In this document: positions 17,705-25,683 of the stretch, piece by piece
Position numbering within the stretch: the first letter of the stretch is position 1
How the letters are laid out: each line of letters starts with the position of its first letter
Origin: Rossellomorea sp. BNER
GTDB lineage: Bacteria; Bacillota; Bacilli; Bacillales; Bacillaceae_B
Direction of reading: 5' to 3'
Assembly: GCA_024213275.1 (NCBI GenBank)
Contig: JANAVG010000022.1
Span: 1 to 59,171 of the forward strand
DNA length: 59,171 nucleotides
Program-made: the position numbers and the translations under genes
The notes under the pieces: model-generated
What the model saw: the letters and a program-made list of their open reading frames with translations, nothing else
Database searches by the model: none
What the model was told of the DNA's origin: nothing

Positions 17705-18407
17705 GTGAGAGCAAGCCCTTTAAAGAGCGTTTTTTATTAAAGTGTGAAACAGCTTCTCGAATAGCTGGTCCAGTCGGGGTAATCCCTCCGGTAGTTAGTT
17801 TCGAGAAAATACTTGTAAGGGATTCAAGCTTAGGTGTCCAATCTAACAATTTTTCGACATCATTCCTTTTCCCGGGAAATACAAAAACTGAAAATCGGTT
17901 ATCACCCATACGTGCATTTAGACTTAATGACAAGTCTAATAATGCTTCTTTCACTGTTGGTAATTTATGTTTCATACTTGCACTTGTATCGACAAGAACC
18001 AACACGTCTAATTCAACCGTTTCACCTAATTCATCGACAACTTCTAGGACCTCACCTCTTTTTTCTGGGGGTAATTCTTCCATTGTGGTTTTATTTCCTA
18101 AGATCTGTTTCAATTCATTATTGACTACACCTTGTAATGTTTGAGTCATTGCCTTTCTTGTTACCATTTGCACCGTTTGTGACAGCTGCTGAGAGTATAC
18201 AACCTGACTTACTCCACCGCCAGACATCGCAATACCTTCAATTTCTTGCATGCCTTTTTCATCAATCACATCATTTTCTACAACACCAATAACATTAACT
18301 GTTATCCCTTGCTCTTGAGCTAATGCAGCCATAGCAATAGGATCATCACCGGAATTTGAACATCCATCTGTAATAAGTAAAATTTGTCGAAGTGTAGCAG
18401 TTTTCAC
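17667..18407 (-). CDS. yabS: VWA-domain protein (YabS-like)
   Basis: A 246-residue protein with von Willebrand A folds: an N-terminal LLITDGCSNSGDDP loop and a second region LVDTSASMKHKL (a MIDAS-type DxSxS motif). It starts at GTG with GGAGGGG upstream. It overlaps the following kinase gene by 38 nt. In B. subtilis yabS is a sporulation (sigma-E) gene beside spoIIE and yabT; the molecular role is unknown. A metal-dependent adhesion or scaffolding role paired with the kinase is inference from adjacency. Confidence 0.82.
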   Translation of the reverse strand: MKTATLRQILLITDGCSNSGDDPIAMAALAQEQGITVNVIGVVENDVIDEKGMQEIEGIAMSGGGVSQVVYSQQLSQTVQMVTRKAMTQTLQGVVNNELKQILGNKTTMEELPPEKRGEVLEVVDELGETVELDVLVLVDTSASMKHKLPTVKEALLDLSLSLNARMGDNRFSVFVFPGKRNDVEKLLDWTPKLESLTSIFSKLTTGGITPTGPAIREAVSHFNKKRSLKGLLSRDDDEQYFEESI

Positions 18408-18545
18408 TTATTTCCCCTCCAAACAATTATGATTGCTACCATCTTCGCCGGTTTTGAGGGGAAATATACTCTTCTATAAGTTTATATCTAGAAATGTATG
18501 GCCGTTTTAATCATTCATCTCCTTTCAAGTTGAGAGAATATCTAT

Positions 18546-21029
18546 CTATGAAATCCTAGTATTTTGTTTCTGGTTTACCGGGATCGAAGCCCATTTCGGG
18601 GTATTATGTTTAACTTTTGATACCACAATCGTCATATCATCCTCAATTTGTCCAGATCTAGTTCTAATCACCTCTTCCATAATTATATCGGCAATTTCCT
18701 GTGGATCCTCGGTTTGCAAGTTTTTCACCTTCCTTTTCATCCAAACATCATAGTTTTCAACATGTTTAGGTCCCTCAAATACGCCGTCACTCATCATAAT
18801 TAATAAATCGCCGGCTTTTAATTGTTCTGAAACAACATCCACGTCAAACTCATAGAACATCCCCATTGGTAGATTACTTGCCTCGATTTTAAATATTTTA
18901 TCTCCTCGCTTTACAAAGCTAGGGGTTGACGAGATTTTAAGAAATTTTGATGATGCATCTTGTAAATCAATCATTGCTAGATCAAGTGTTGAAAAAATTT
19001 CATCATTCGTTCGAAGAGATAGAATTGAATTTACTGCTTTAATAGCGACCTTTTCCTCAATCCCTGACTGAAGAATTTTCTGAAGCAACCGTAACGTCTC
19101 ATTGCTTTCATAGTGGGCCCGTTCTCCATTCCCCATTCCATCACTTATTGCCACAGCAAATTTCCCTGCTCCTAATTCAATCATTGAAAAACTATCGCCT
19201 GATACCAATCCTCCTCCTTTTGCAGCGTGAGCCACACCTGTTTCAACAACATAGGCCTTTGCTGACCGGAAAGTGACATGACAATACCCGTTCGGGAAGG
19301 AAGCACAATCCTCCTTATGAACAATAATCGTTTCTTCTAAAATATCAGAAAGCATTGGAGCAATCAGTTTCTCTCCTTCACCATGGCCCCCACAATATGG
19401 AATGGTCATATCAATATCAACATTTCCTTGCTCTAGGCTAAAAATTTCAACATTATCTATTTCAACCCCAAACTCCTGGAGAGCATCTAAAATTTGTTCT
19501 TCTTGTTTATGATGGTTCTCTCTTTCTCTTTGAATCTCTTTCGCAAAGTCCCCCATGACTTCGGAAACACCCAGCAGTTGATCTGCTACAAGCTTTCTAC
19601 TTTCCTGAACCTGCTTTTTCAATTTTATATTTGCTTGATAATGGGTGAGCTCTTGATAAATGGCATCCTGAACCTTTTTCCCCCTTACACAGTGTGCATC
19701 AAGATTTCTTGCAACCTTATGAGATAATGGGATATTTCCTTGGTCAAATTCATACATGATATCCTTCATTAAACCATAGGTTTCATCAAAATTACGGGAC
19801 CAACATTGCTCCTTTTTAAAACATGTTTGGCAGCTTTTTTCTGTGACATTACTTAAGAAATAATCCAATTCTTTTTCCTCATATTCTTCGTCTATACGTC
19901 CATCCATTTGAATAAAACTATTCGATAGTGCTTTGAAAACAGAGGAAAATTGTTCTACTCGACTAGCTGTGACATCACGCACCTTTCTTATATATTGTTG
20001 TTGCTCTTGTGCATACTCTGTAGTACCTGGAATATGTTTGGCCAATTTATTGGTTAAACTTTGTGGAGTTAGAAATAACAATAGAATAGCGACACCCGAT
20101 TCATATAATGTTTTGGCAAGTGCCGCCTCACCGCCCCCATACATTCCCATCAACAAAGTGGCAATTAATAGACCAATTGCTGCTCCAAATTTCTTCCCTT
20201 CTTTCAACAACCCTCCTAATAAGCCAGCAAACGCAAGTAAACTCATTTGGTGGAAGCTTGCGACATTTGCTAAGCTAAAAATAAGTCCTGTGACTACGCC
20301 AACAGTAGAACCCATCGTGGCTCCAGCAATGAAACTAAATAATATAACTAGATATCTTGAAAGAATATGTTCAACTGATAGTTCATAAACTGCCCATCCA
20401 ATCGTTCCCGTCATGACAGACGAAAGTAAAATAATTAAACTAACAACCTCTTCTGTCTTTAAAGATTTTTTTCTTCTGTTCATTGATAACAGAGGAATGC
20501 TTTGAATGAAGATCAACGTCAAGATAAATGTCAGGGTCGCTTCTACCCCTGCCATGGCACCGTTGTAAATGGAAAGTGATTGCCCTTGTTGGATAAAATC
20601 AAAACCTAGCTTTACGAACAGGGATGTAAAGAAAACAAAAAATGGTAAGGCCTTAAAATCATCTTTTCTCCATTTTTGTGTCATACGAAAAACAATTAAG
20701 AATAGAATAGTACTACTAAAGGTATAAGCTATGTTGGGAATGGATAACGTTAGTGATCCTGCAAGTAATCCTATTAATGCAAGTGGCGAACGGTCTCGTC
20801 TTACCATGTAGACTGACGCAAAGAACGGGAGAGCAAAAGGAGTTAAGTGAGAGAGAATTAAAGCTCTGCCGAGAAGGAAACCAATTCCGAACAGTAAGAT
20901 CCCCTTCTGGATAAACAGCCATTCCAGTTTTCCCTGAAGATGCTTTACCCCTTTCGAAAACTCTACCTTAGTCCGCTCAATATCTACATTACTCGTTGGC
21001 TCCATTACATTGTGTTCTGCTTTTTCCAT
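18546..21029 (-). CDS. spoIIE: Stage II sporulation protein E, PP2C phosphatase
   Basis: Bifunctional protein at the polar septum: interacts with FtsZ and dephosphorylates SpoIIAA-P to release sigma-F in the forespore. In 827 residues it shows a highly hydrophobic N-terminal third (about 10 membrane spans, to about residue 325), a central regulatory region with a CQTCFKKEQC cysteine cluster, and a C-terminal PP2C domain (about 590-800; GDSFSMIELG, AISDGMGNG, MMSDGV). Length and architecture equal the family norm. The start has GGGAG at 8 nt and the upstream promoter is of the Spo0A-activated type. Confidence 0.97.
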   Translation of the reverse strand: MEKAEHNVMEPTSNVDIERTKVEFSKGVKHLQGKLEWLFIQKGILLFGIGFLLGRALILSHLTPFALPFFASVYMVRRDRSPLALIGLLAGSLTLSIPNIAYTFSSTILFLIVFRMTQKWRKDDFKALPFFVFFTSLFVKLGFDFIQQGQSLSIYNGAMAGVEATLTFILTLIFIQSIPLLSMNRRKKSLKTEEVVSLIILLSSVMTGTIGWAVYELSVEHILSRYLVILFSFIAGATMGSTVGVVTGLIFSLANVASFHQMSLLAFAGLLGGLLKEGKKFGAAIGLLIATLLMGMYGGGEAALAKTLYESGVAILLLFLTPQSLTNKLAKHIPGTTEYAQEQQQYIRKVRDVTASRVEQFSSVFKALSNSFIQMDGRIDEEYEEKELDYFLSNVTEKSCQTCFKKEQCWSRNFDETYGLMKDIMYEFDQGNIPLSHKVARNLDAHCVRGKKVQDAIYQELTHYQANIKLKKQVQESRKLVADQLLGVSEVMGDFAKEIQRERENHHKQEEQILDALQEFGVEIDNVEIFSLEQGNVDIDMTIPYCGGHGEGEKLIAPMLSDILEETIIVHKEDCASFPNGYCHVTFRSAKAYVVETGVAHAAKGGGLVSGDSFSMIELGAGKFAVAISDGMGNGERAHYESNETLRLLQKILQSGIEEKVAIKAVNSILSLRTNDEIFSTLDLAMIDLQDASSKFLKISSTPSFVKRGDKIFKIEASNLPMGMFYEFDVDVVSEQLKAGDLLIMMSDGVFEGPKHVENYDVWMKRKVKNLQTEDPQEIADIIMEEVIRTRSGQIEDDMTIVVSKVKHNTPKWASIPVNQKQNTRIS

Positions 21030-21065
21030 GTAAATACAACTCCCTCATCTAGATATCTTGTAGCC

Positions 21066-21098
21066 ATTATAAAGTGGACAGGCTTAGAAGTTTGTCAA
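21066..21098 (-). promoter_or_regulatory. spoIIE promoter (21-bp spacer) with 0A boxes
   Basis: On the minus strand TTGACA (21098-21093) and TATAAT (21071-21066) are perfect hexamers but 21 bp apart, the same aberrant spacing known for B. subtilis spoIIE, which makes it depend on Spo0A-P. The -35 overlaps TTGACAAA, a 0A-box match, and AGTCGAA (21131-21125) is a second near-match 27 bp upstream. Confidence 0.8.
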
Positions 21099-21257
21099 AA
21101 TGAGGAAAGTAATTGCAAGAAAAGTTCGACTTCTTTCAGCGAAATCAATATTTTTTTGGAGAACTTTTGTAGGATTTCCTCACTCCTTCTTTTGAAAATA
21201 ATTTAAAACCCAATGTTTTCTAGGGTTAATTGATTAGACATTTTTCTAAAAAACATA

Positions 21258-21286
21258 TTGACAAGTTTTTTATCTGTATGTATTAT
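21258..21286 (+). promoter_or_regulatory. tRNA operon sigma-A promoter
   Basis: TTGACA (21258-21263), 17-bp spacer, TATTAT (21281-21286), 22 bp before the tRNA-Met gene. It is divergent from the spoIIE promoter. Confidence 0.85.
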
Positions 21287-21308
21287 TGAAATTGTGTTTT
21301 GAAAATAT

Positions 21309-21385
21309 GGCGGTGTAGCTCAGCTGGCTAGAGCGTACGGTTCATACCCGTGAGGTCGGGGGTTCGATCCCCTCCGCCGCTACCA
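21309..21385 (+). tRNA. tRNA-Met (CAT), elongator type
   Basis: A 77-nt cloverleaf: acceptor GGCGGTG pairs with CGCCGCT (G-U at the ends), D-arm GCTCAGCTGGCTAGAGC, anticodon loop TTCATAC, T-loop TTCGATC, with encoded CCA. It lacks the initiator-type C1-A72 mismatch, so it is elongator Met. It is on the plus strand, against almost all protein genes, and is followed 13 bp later by tRNA-Glu. Lysidinylation by TilS is not indicated by the sequence alone. Confidence 0.93.
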
Positions 21386-21398
21386 TATAATATAACAC

Positions 21399-21470
21399 GG
21401 CCCGTTGGTCAAGCGGTTAAGACACCGCCCTTTCACGGCGGTAACACGGGTTCGAATCCCGTACGGGTCA
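21399..21470 (+). tRNA. tRNA-Glu (TTC)
   Basis: A 72-nt cloverleaf: acceptor GGCCCGT / ACGGGTC, anticodon TTC in loop CTTTCAC, T-loop TTCGAAT. No CCA is encoded. It is cotranscribed with tRNA-Met; the pair occupies the same locus (between spoIIE and yabR) as trnSL in B. subtilis. Confidence 0.93.
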
Positions 21471-21515
21471 TAAGAAAAGCGGAAGCACCTCAAACATTGA
21501 CCAACTTCTTGTTCG
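21471..21515. repeat. 5' fragment of the AGCGGAAGCG mosaic repeat
   Basis: AAGAAAAGCGGAAGCACCTC directly follows the tRNA-Glu gene and matches the 5' end of the repeat family; the rest of the unit is missing. Confidence 0.55.
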
Positions 21516-21538
21516 TACACGTTCTGAATTCTTTTAAA

Positions 21539-21575
21539 AACGTTGTCACATTATGTGGCTGCGTTTTTTGTTTTT
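21539..21575 (+). terminator. Terminator of the tRNA operon
   Basis: AACGTTGTCACAT (21539-21551) pairs with ATGTGGCTGCGTT (21553-21565) except at one position and the tight loop, followed by TTTTTGTTTTTATTTT. Confidence 0.75.
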
Positions 21576-21613
21576 ATTTTGTGCTTTGGTTCGAGCAAGT
21601 GCTCGTCTCAAGT

Positions 21614-21778
21614 GCGTGGTGTCAGTCCCTCCCGTCTATGAGGGATTCTTTGATAGAGCTTGTATTTCATATAATTTTTATTGGGTTCCCTTGGGAGTGA
21701 CGGACCCCTATGCTTTTGAGTAAGAGTGCTTTACCCCGTGATCGAAGTAAGTTTTTTTGAAAGATGTTTGTTTCATGG
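21614..21778 (+). repeat. REP-like intergenic element, copy 2
   Basis: The inverted partner of 9307-9470. It begins CGTGGTGTCAGTCCCTCCCG and continues through TGGGAGTGACGGACCCCTAT and CCGTGATCGAAG to TGTTTGTTTCATGG. The two GGGAGTGAC-type blocks form an imperfect hairpin. It lies between the tRNA terminator and the yabR terminator. Confidence 0.8.
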
Positions 21779-21844
21779 TTTTTTAGATTGGGGGTGTTTC
21801 TGCGTCTGATCTGTCCTGCTTTTGTAGTGAAAGTGCTTTTTCTG

Positions 21845-21887
21845 AGAAAAAAAGAAGGAGCGACTTTTCATAAAGTCACTCCTTCTT
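21845..21887 (-). terminator. yabR terminator
   Basis: A 16-bp near-perfect stem (AAAGAAGGAGTGACTT / AAGTCGCTCCTTCTTT) followed on the minus strand by TTTTTCTCAG. The A-rich upstream arm would also allow function on the plus strand. Confidence 0.85.
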
Positions 21888-21930
21888 TATCTCATTGGTT
21901 AACACCTGCTATATATAAATAGACAGCAAG

Positions 21931-22350
21931 TTATCCTCTTTTAGCACCCCTGCCTCCACGTCTTGATTCTGTTTGACGTTTCAGAGAGGATAGGCGATCT
22001 TCACTATCTTTTAAGAAACGTGCCATTTTTTGCTCAAAGTTCTCTTTGTTATTGCGGTTGTCATTTGCACGATTCTGACGCGGACGCTGCTGAGGACGTG
22101 ATGGTCGTTGTGGCTGGTCCTTCGCTTTTCGAATTGATAAACCAATCTTGCCGTCACTCTCCACATTAATGACTTTAACTGTAACCTCGTCACCAACTTT
22201 TAAATGCTCATTAATATCTTTTACATAATTGTCAGCAACTTCACTAATGTGAACAAGCCCTGTTGAGCCCTCCGGCAATTCCACGAACGCTCCAAAATTT
22301 GTAATCCCTGTTACCTTTCCCTGTAACTTGCTGCCTACTTCGATTGACAT
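21931..22350 (-). CDS. yabR: S1-domain RNA-binding protein (YabR-like)
   Basis: A 139-residue protein with one N-terminal S1 OB-fold (KLQGKVTGITNFGAFVELPE; LVHISEVADNYVKDI) and a basic, Arg/Gln/Asn-rich low-complexity tail (RPQQRPRQNRANDNR and RRGGRGAKRG at the end). Expected to bind RNA or ribosomes in the cytoplasm, as S1 general-stress proteins do; no specific target is indicated. It has its own strong promoter overlapping the end of divIC. Confidence 0.88.
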   Translation of the reverse strand: MSIEVGSKLQGKVTGITNFGAFVELPEGSTGLVHISEVADNYVKDINEHLKVGDEVTVKVINVESDGKIGLSIRKAKDQPQRPSRPQQRPRQNRANDNRNNKENFEQKMARFLKDSEDRLSSLKRQTESRRGGRGAKRG

Positions 22351-22395
22351 AAAAAGAATGCTCCTCCTTAGAATATTAAATAAACCTTACTACAT

Positions 22396-22425
22396 ATTAT
22401 AGCCAATGAAAAAAAAGAGTGTCAA
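22396..22425 (-). promoter_or_regulatory. yabR promoter
   Basis: TTGACA (22425-22420), 18-bp spacer, TATAAT (22401-22396) on the minus strand, overlapping the divIC stop codon region. Confidence 0.75.
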
Positions 22426-22823
22426 TATGACGACTCTTCTTCCTCCTTTTTCTTTTCCTTTTCAGGGATATTAAAGATCACTTCCCCTTCGTCAGAAAAG
22501 AAGTAATCTCTACGTGCAATCTTAGCTATATAGTCATCATCATTGAGTTTAACAATTTCTTCTTTCAATACTTTTTCTTTTTTTTCTAATTGAACTAATT
22601 TTTCTTCAAGTTTTTGTTTTTCTGCTTTCTTTTCTTCAAGGACGGAAGCACGAGATATGAGGGAAGAAATTAAAAACCCCGTCAAAGTAAAGGCAATTAG
22701 AAAGAAAACAACAAGTCGACGGAATAATTTTTTCTTCCTGTTCGTTCTTAATTTTTGTTTGCTTTCTTCTTGACGGACATATGCATTTTCCATTGATGTC
22801 ACGTTTTTCTTCTGATCACCCAT
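22422..22823 (-). CDS. divIC: Septum formation initiator DivIC
   Basis: Bitopic divisome protein that works with FtsL and DivIB in septum assembly. It has a short basic cytoplasmic N-terminus, one transmembrane helix (about residues 36-56), then an extracytoplasmic coiled coil rich in Lys/Glu (about 60-95) and a conserved ARRDYFFSDEGEVIF motif. The start is set to ATG 22823 (133 residues), 7 nt after AAGGAGG; an upstream TTG would overlap that site. The C-terminus is strongly charged. Confidence 0.93.
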   Translation of the reverse strand: MGDQKKNVTSMENAYVRQEESKQKLRTNRKKKLFRRLVVFFLIAFTLTGFLISSLISRASVLEEKKAEKQKLEEKLVQLEKKEKVLKEEIVKLNDDDYIAKIARRDYFFSDEGEVIFNIPEKEKKKEEEESSY

Positions 22824-22835
22824 CCTCAAACCTCC

Positions 22836-23486
22836 TTACTTTTTCTTCGTTTTCTGGAACCATTTATTCCATACATTTTTTAAGCTTGTCTTAATAACTT
22901 TTACAAATGGATCTAAAAATCCTGCCCATTTATTATATAACTTCTCGACGATATTTTTAATATTTTTCGGCACTAAATGCCATAGAAGTTTTCCAATCCA
23001 ATGAAATGGCTTCAATATTAATTTTACAAAAAATCTTATGATTTTAAAAATAAAAAGAATAAGTGACAACAGGCTTTTTAATAAAAAAAGAACTAAAGAT
23101 ATAATTAGAAATATCATCCATTTTATAGGTGAATAGACCAATTTCTTTAGTACTTTTACTATAAAATCATAGATCGATATAACCAATTTTATCATAATTT
23201 CTAATAAATGTAAATAATTCCTTTTTAATAATGCCTGATAGGCGGAAAAACCGCAAAGAAGTGCAAGAAAGATATAGATTCTAACTTCTCCAAAATTTAC
23301 CGAAAATAAAATATAAAAAATCAAAAGGGCTTGTAAGATCCAAAACAAAAAATCGTTTAGAAATACAAGCCATTTCTTTCTTGCTGAACGATTCAAAAAT
23401 CGTTGGTACGTATCAAGCATTGCTCCAAATAATGCCCCCATGCCAACCATTGCCAGCATAGTGTAAAATTGCGTTGTAAGAGTCAT
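22836..23486 (-). CDS. yabQ: Spore cortex biosynthesis protein YabQ
   Basis: A 216-residue polytopic membrane protein with hydrophobic segments at about 1-20, 36-60, 65-90 and 115-150, then a basic C-terminal region. In B. subtilis YabQ is a sigma-E-dependent mother-cell protein of the outer forespore membrane needed for cortex formation. It starts in a 4-bp overlap with yabP. Confidence 0.88.
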   Translation of the reverse strand: MTLTTQFYTMLAMVGMGALFGAMLDTYQRFLNRSARKKWLVFLNDFLFWILQALLIFYILFSVNFGEVRIYIFLALLCGFSAYQALLKRNYLHLLEIMIKLVISIYDFIVKVLKKLVYSPIKWMIFLIISLVLFLLKSLLSLILFIFKIIRFFVKLILKPFHWIGKLLWHLVPKNIKNIVEKLYNKWAGFLDPFVKVIKTSLKNVWNKWFQKTKKK

Positions 23487-23788
23487 CGGAACAGCTTGCT
23501 AAAGAATCCTTTAGCTTTCTCCCCACTCTGTTCATCTAGATACACAATATCGAATACTTTCCCTTTAATAGAGACGATTCCTTTATCAACGTCTAAGTTT
23601 TTCATCTGTAGATCTTGCCCTCGAACGGAAAGAAAACCCATAACTGTTTCCAATAGAAATTCTTCATTATCGAAGCTTTCTACTTGTTTAACACCTGAAA
23701 TATCTAAGAGTTTTCTCCCTCTCATCATGATGTCATGCTCAGGCATTGTGCCTTTTTGAGACTGGTTTCCCTCATAATATTGATTCAT
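23483..23788 (-). CDS. yabP: Sporulation protein YabP
   Basis: A 101-residue YabP/YqfC-family protein. The YabP domain (about 20-100) includes RGRKLLDISGVKQVESFDN and FLSVRGQDLQMKNLDVDKG. I start at ATG 23788 (MNQYYEGNQS), which has GAGGG 9 nt upstream, not at an earlier in-frame codon. It is coupled to yabQ; both are required for cortex assembly in B. subtilis. I could not identify a convincing sigma-E promoter upstream. Confidence 0.88.
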   Translation of the reverse strand: MNQYYEGNQSQKGTMPEHDIMMRGRKLLDISGVKQVESFDNEEFLLETVMGFLSVRGQDLQMKNLDVDKGIVSIKGKVFDIVYLDEQSGEKAKGFFSKLFR

Positions 23789-23895
23789 CTTTTCATCCCT
23801 CACATTCACATAGTACAAGCTTTGTAACTATGTTTATGTGAAAGGATAAAAAATAGAACTTTATATCTCCTACCCTAACTAAAATGGAACTAAAC

Positions 23896-24177
23896 TTAAT
23901 AAGCCTGTTCTTCGTCTATTCTTTCCTCTCGAACGATCGAATAAAGACTATTTGCATCTTCTTTACGTGTTGTTTCTTGAAGTCTCTCAATCTTAACGGT
24001 TACTAGCTTTTGCCCAAATCGAACTTGAAGCTCATCGCCCACTTTTACATTTGAGCTCGCTTTCCCTTGAACTCCATTGATGGTTATTCTTCCTTGATCT
24101 GCTACCTCTTTTGCTAATGTGCGCCGCTTAATTAAACGTGACACTTTTAAAAATTTGTCTAATCTCATTGTAGCCAT
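23896..24177 (-). CDS. rqcP: S4-domain ribosome quality control protein RqcP
   Basis: A small Hsp15-type S4 RNA-binding protein (MRLDKFLKVSRLIKRRTLAK). The B. subtilis orthologue (YabO) binds 50S-peptidyl-tRNA complexes and works with RqcH in alanine tailing of stalled nascent chains. The start is taken at ATG 24177 (MATMRLDK; 93 residues) because AAGGGGTG lies 7 nt before it, overlapping the mazG stop. The open frame continues upstream inside mazG, but that part is not conserved in the family as I know it. Confidence 0.9.
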   Translation of the reverse strand: MATMRLDKFLKVSRLIKRRTLAKEVADQGRITINGVQGKASSNVKVGDELQVRFGQKLVTVKIERLQETTRKEDANSLYSIVREERIDEEQAY

Positions 24178-24190
24178 TATTACACACCCC

Positions 24191-25657
24191 TTATAAACCT
24201 TTAACTTTTGCTTCATTCCAGTATTCATCTAGTTCTTCTAATGAGAAATCCTCCATTTTTTTACCACTTTCATTTGCTCTCTCTTGAACATAAGCAAATC
24301 GGCGATAAAATTTTTGATTTGCGCTTGCTAGGGCTTCTTCAGGATGAATCGAATAAAAACGAGATAAATTGACGAGCGCAAACAAGAGATCCCCAAATTC
24401 ACTTAGCTGCTTATGCTTATTTCCATTCGATACTTCGTCTTCGAACTCCTTTAATTCTTCCCATACTTTTTGCCAAGCCCCACTTGGATCTTTCCAATCA
24501 AATCCAGCCTTTGCTGCTTTCTTTTGATATTCGTATGCCTTTACTAAAGCGGGATATCCTTTTGCAATTCCTGTTAATATATTTTCCTCTTTGCCCTCTT
24601 TGCTTTTTTCTTTTTTCTTAATTTGCTCCCAATTTGAAACAACATCGTCTGCATCTTCCACTTCGGTTGTTCCAAAAACATGCGGATGCCTTCTCACCAT
24701 TTTTTCCGAGATTTTTTCAATCACTTCCCGAATCGTAAACAACCCTTCATCTTCTCCAATTTGAGCATGAAGCATAATTTGAAGTAAGACATCTCCTAGT
24801 TCTTCAATTATATGATCTATATCATCTTCTTCAATGGCTTCTAAAAGCTCATACGTCTCCTCTATTAAATATTTCTTCAAAGTATGATGTGTTTGCTTCT
24901 GATCCCACGGACAGCCTCCTGGCCCCCTTAGAGTCGAAATAATCGACTTAAATGTCGTAAATTCTTTATATCTAACTTCCATCTCTTTTACTGGCGGAAC
25001 ATAAACACTTGTAAGATTACTTAGCGAAGCTTCTCTATCAAGTTCAAACAAGGAAACTTCTTTTACTATTTCATTTTGACTCCCTGCAGCAGTTACAATT
25101 TTCACCTTGTAATCATATGGGTAGAGCTCCATTAAGGTTAGCTTTACATCAGAAGCAACGAAGGCATCATATACTTGTCCAATAATGAGATGTTGATTCA
25201 TCTTAATGTCTTCTAACTGTAACTGTGTTCCATCAAGCAGTTGAAATCCTTCTATTGGATCAGCCTTTACGGATGTAAAAAGAGCATCAATGAAACTTTG
25301 CCCTCCACCAATTTCAAGCTGAATCCTCTGTTTACTTGCCTCTTCGATCAATAGCTGCACCGTTTGTTCGGCTACAAGCGGGTGACCAGGAACAGCGTAA
25401 ACAAGGTTCGATTGTTGAGATTCCTTTACAAGAATTTCAACAATCTCTTCATAAACCTTTTGAAAGTGATCATGTTTTTCATAAATCTCATCAAAAGATT
25501 GAAAGTGAATTCTTTCCTTTTCTAGATCTTCGATTACTGGATGTTCTTTCGTTCTGAGATAAAGATTTTGGGCGGATTTTAATTCTCTGTAAACCCCTAA
25601 TGACAATTGTAAAAGATCTCCTGCACCTAAACCTACGACGGTAATTTTATGGCTCAT
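24191..25657 (-). CDS. yabN: Fused tetrapyrrole methylase-MazG protein (YabN)
   Basis: A 488-residue two-domain fusion: an N-terminal SAM-dependent tetrapyrrole/diphthine methylase-like domain (about 1-220; VVGLGAGDLLQ, YAVPGHPLVAE) and C-terminal tandem MazG NTP pyrophosphohydrolase domains (about 230-480; GGCPWDQKQTHHTLK, EELGDVLLQI, ELKEFEDEV, EFGDLLFALVN). MazG hydrolyses NTPs, probably for nucleotide-pool cleaning; the methylase substrate is unknown. It is the usual Bacillus arrangement and sits between yabM and rqcP. Confidence 0.92.
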   Translation of the reverse strand: MSHKITVVGLGAGDLLQLSLGVYRELKSAQNLYLRTKEHPVIEDLEKERIHFQSFDEIYEKHDHFQKVYEEIVEILVKESQQSNLVYAVPGHPLVAEQTVQLLIEEASKQRIQLEIGGGQSFIDALFTSVKADPIEGFQLLDGTQLQLEDIKMNQHLIIGQVYDAFVASDVKLTLMELYPYDYKVKIVTAAGSQNEIVKEVSLFELDREASLSNLTSVYVPPVKEMEVRYKEFTTFKSIISTLRGPGGCPWDQKQTHHTLKKYLIEETYELLEAIEEDDIDHIIEELGDVLLQIMLHAQIGEDEGLFTIREVIEKISEKMVRRHPHVFGTTEVEDADDVVSNWEQIKKKEKSKEGKEENILTGIAKGYPALVKAYEYQKKAAKAGFDWKDPSGAWQKVWEELKEFEDEVSNGNKHKQLSEFGDLLFALVNLSRFYSIHPEEALASANQKFYRRFAYVQERANESGKKMEDFSLEELDEYWNEAKVKGL

Positions 25658-25683
25658 TTATTTTCACCTAACTCTCTCATTAA

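Noticed and set aside
21350..21700. 116-codon plus-strand ORF
   Set aside because: It runs through the two tRNA genes and a terminator; not coding.
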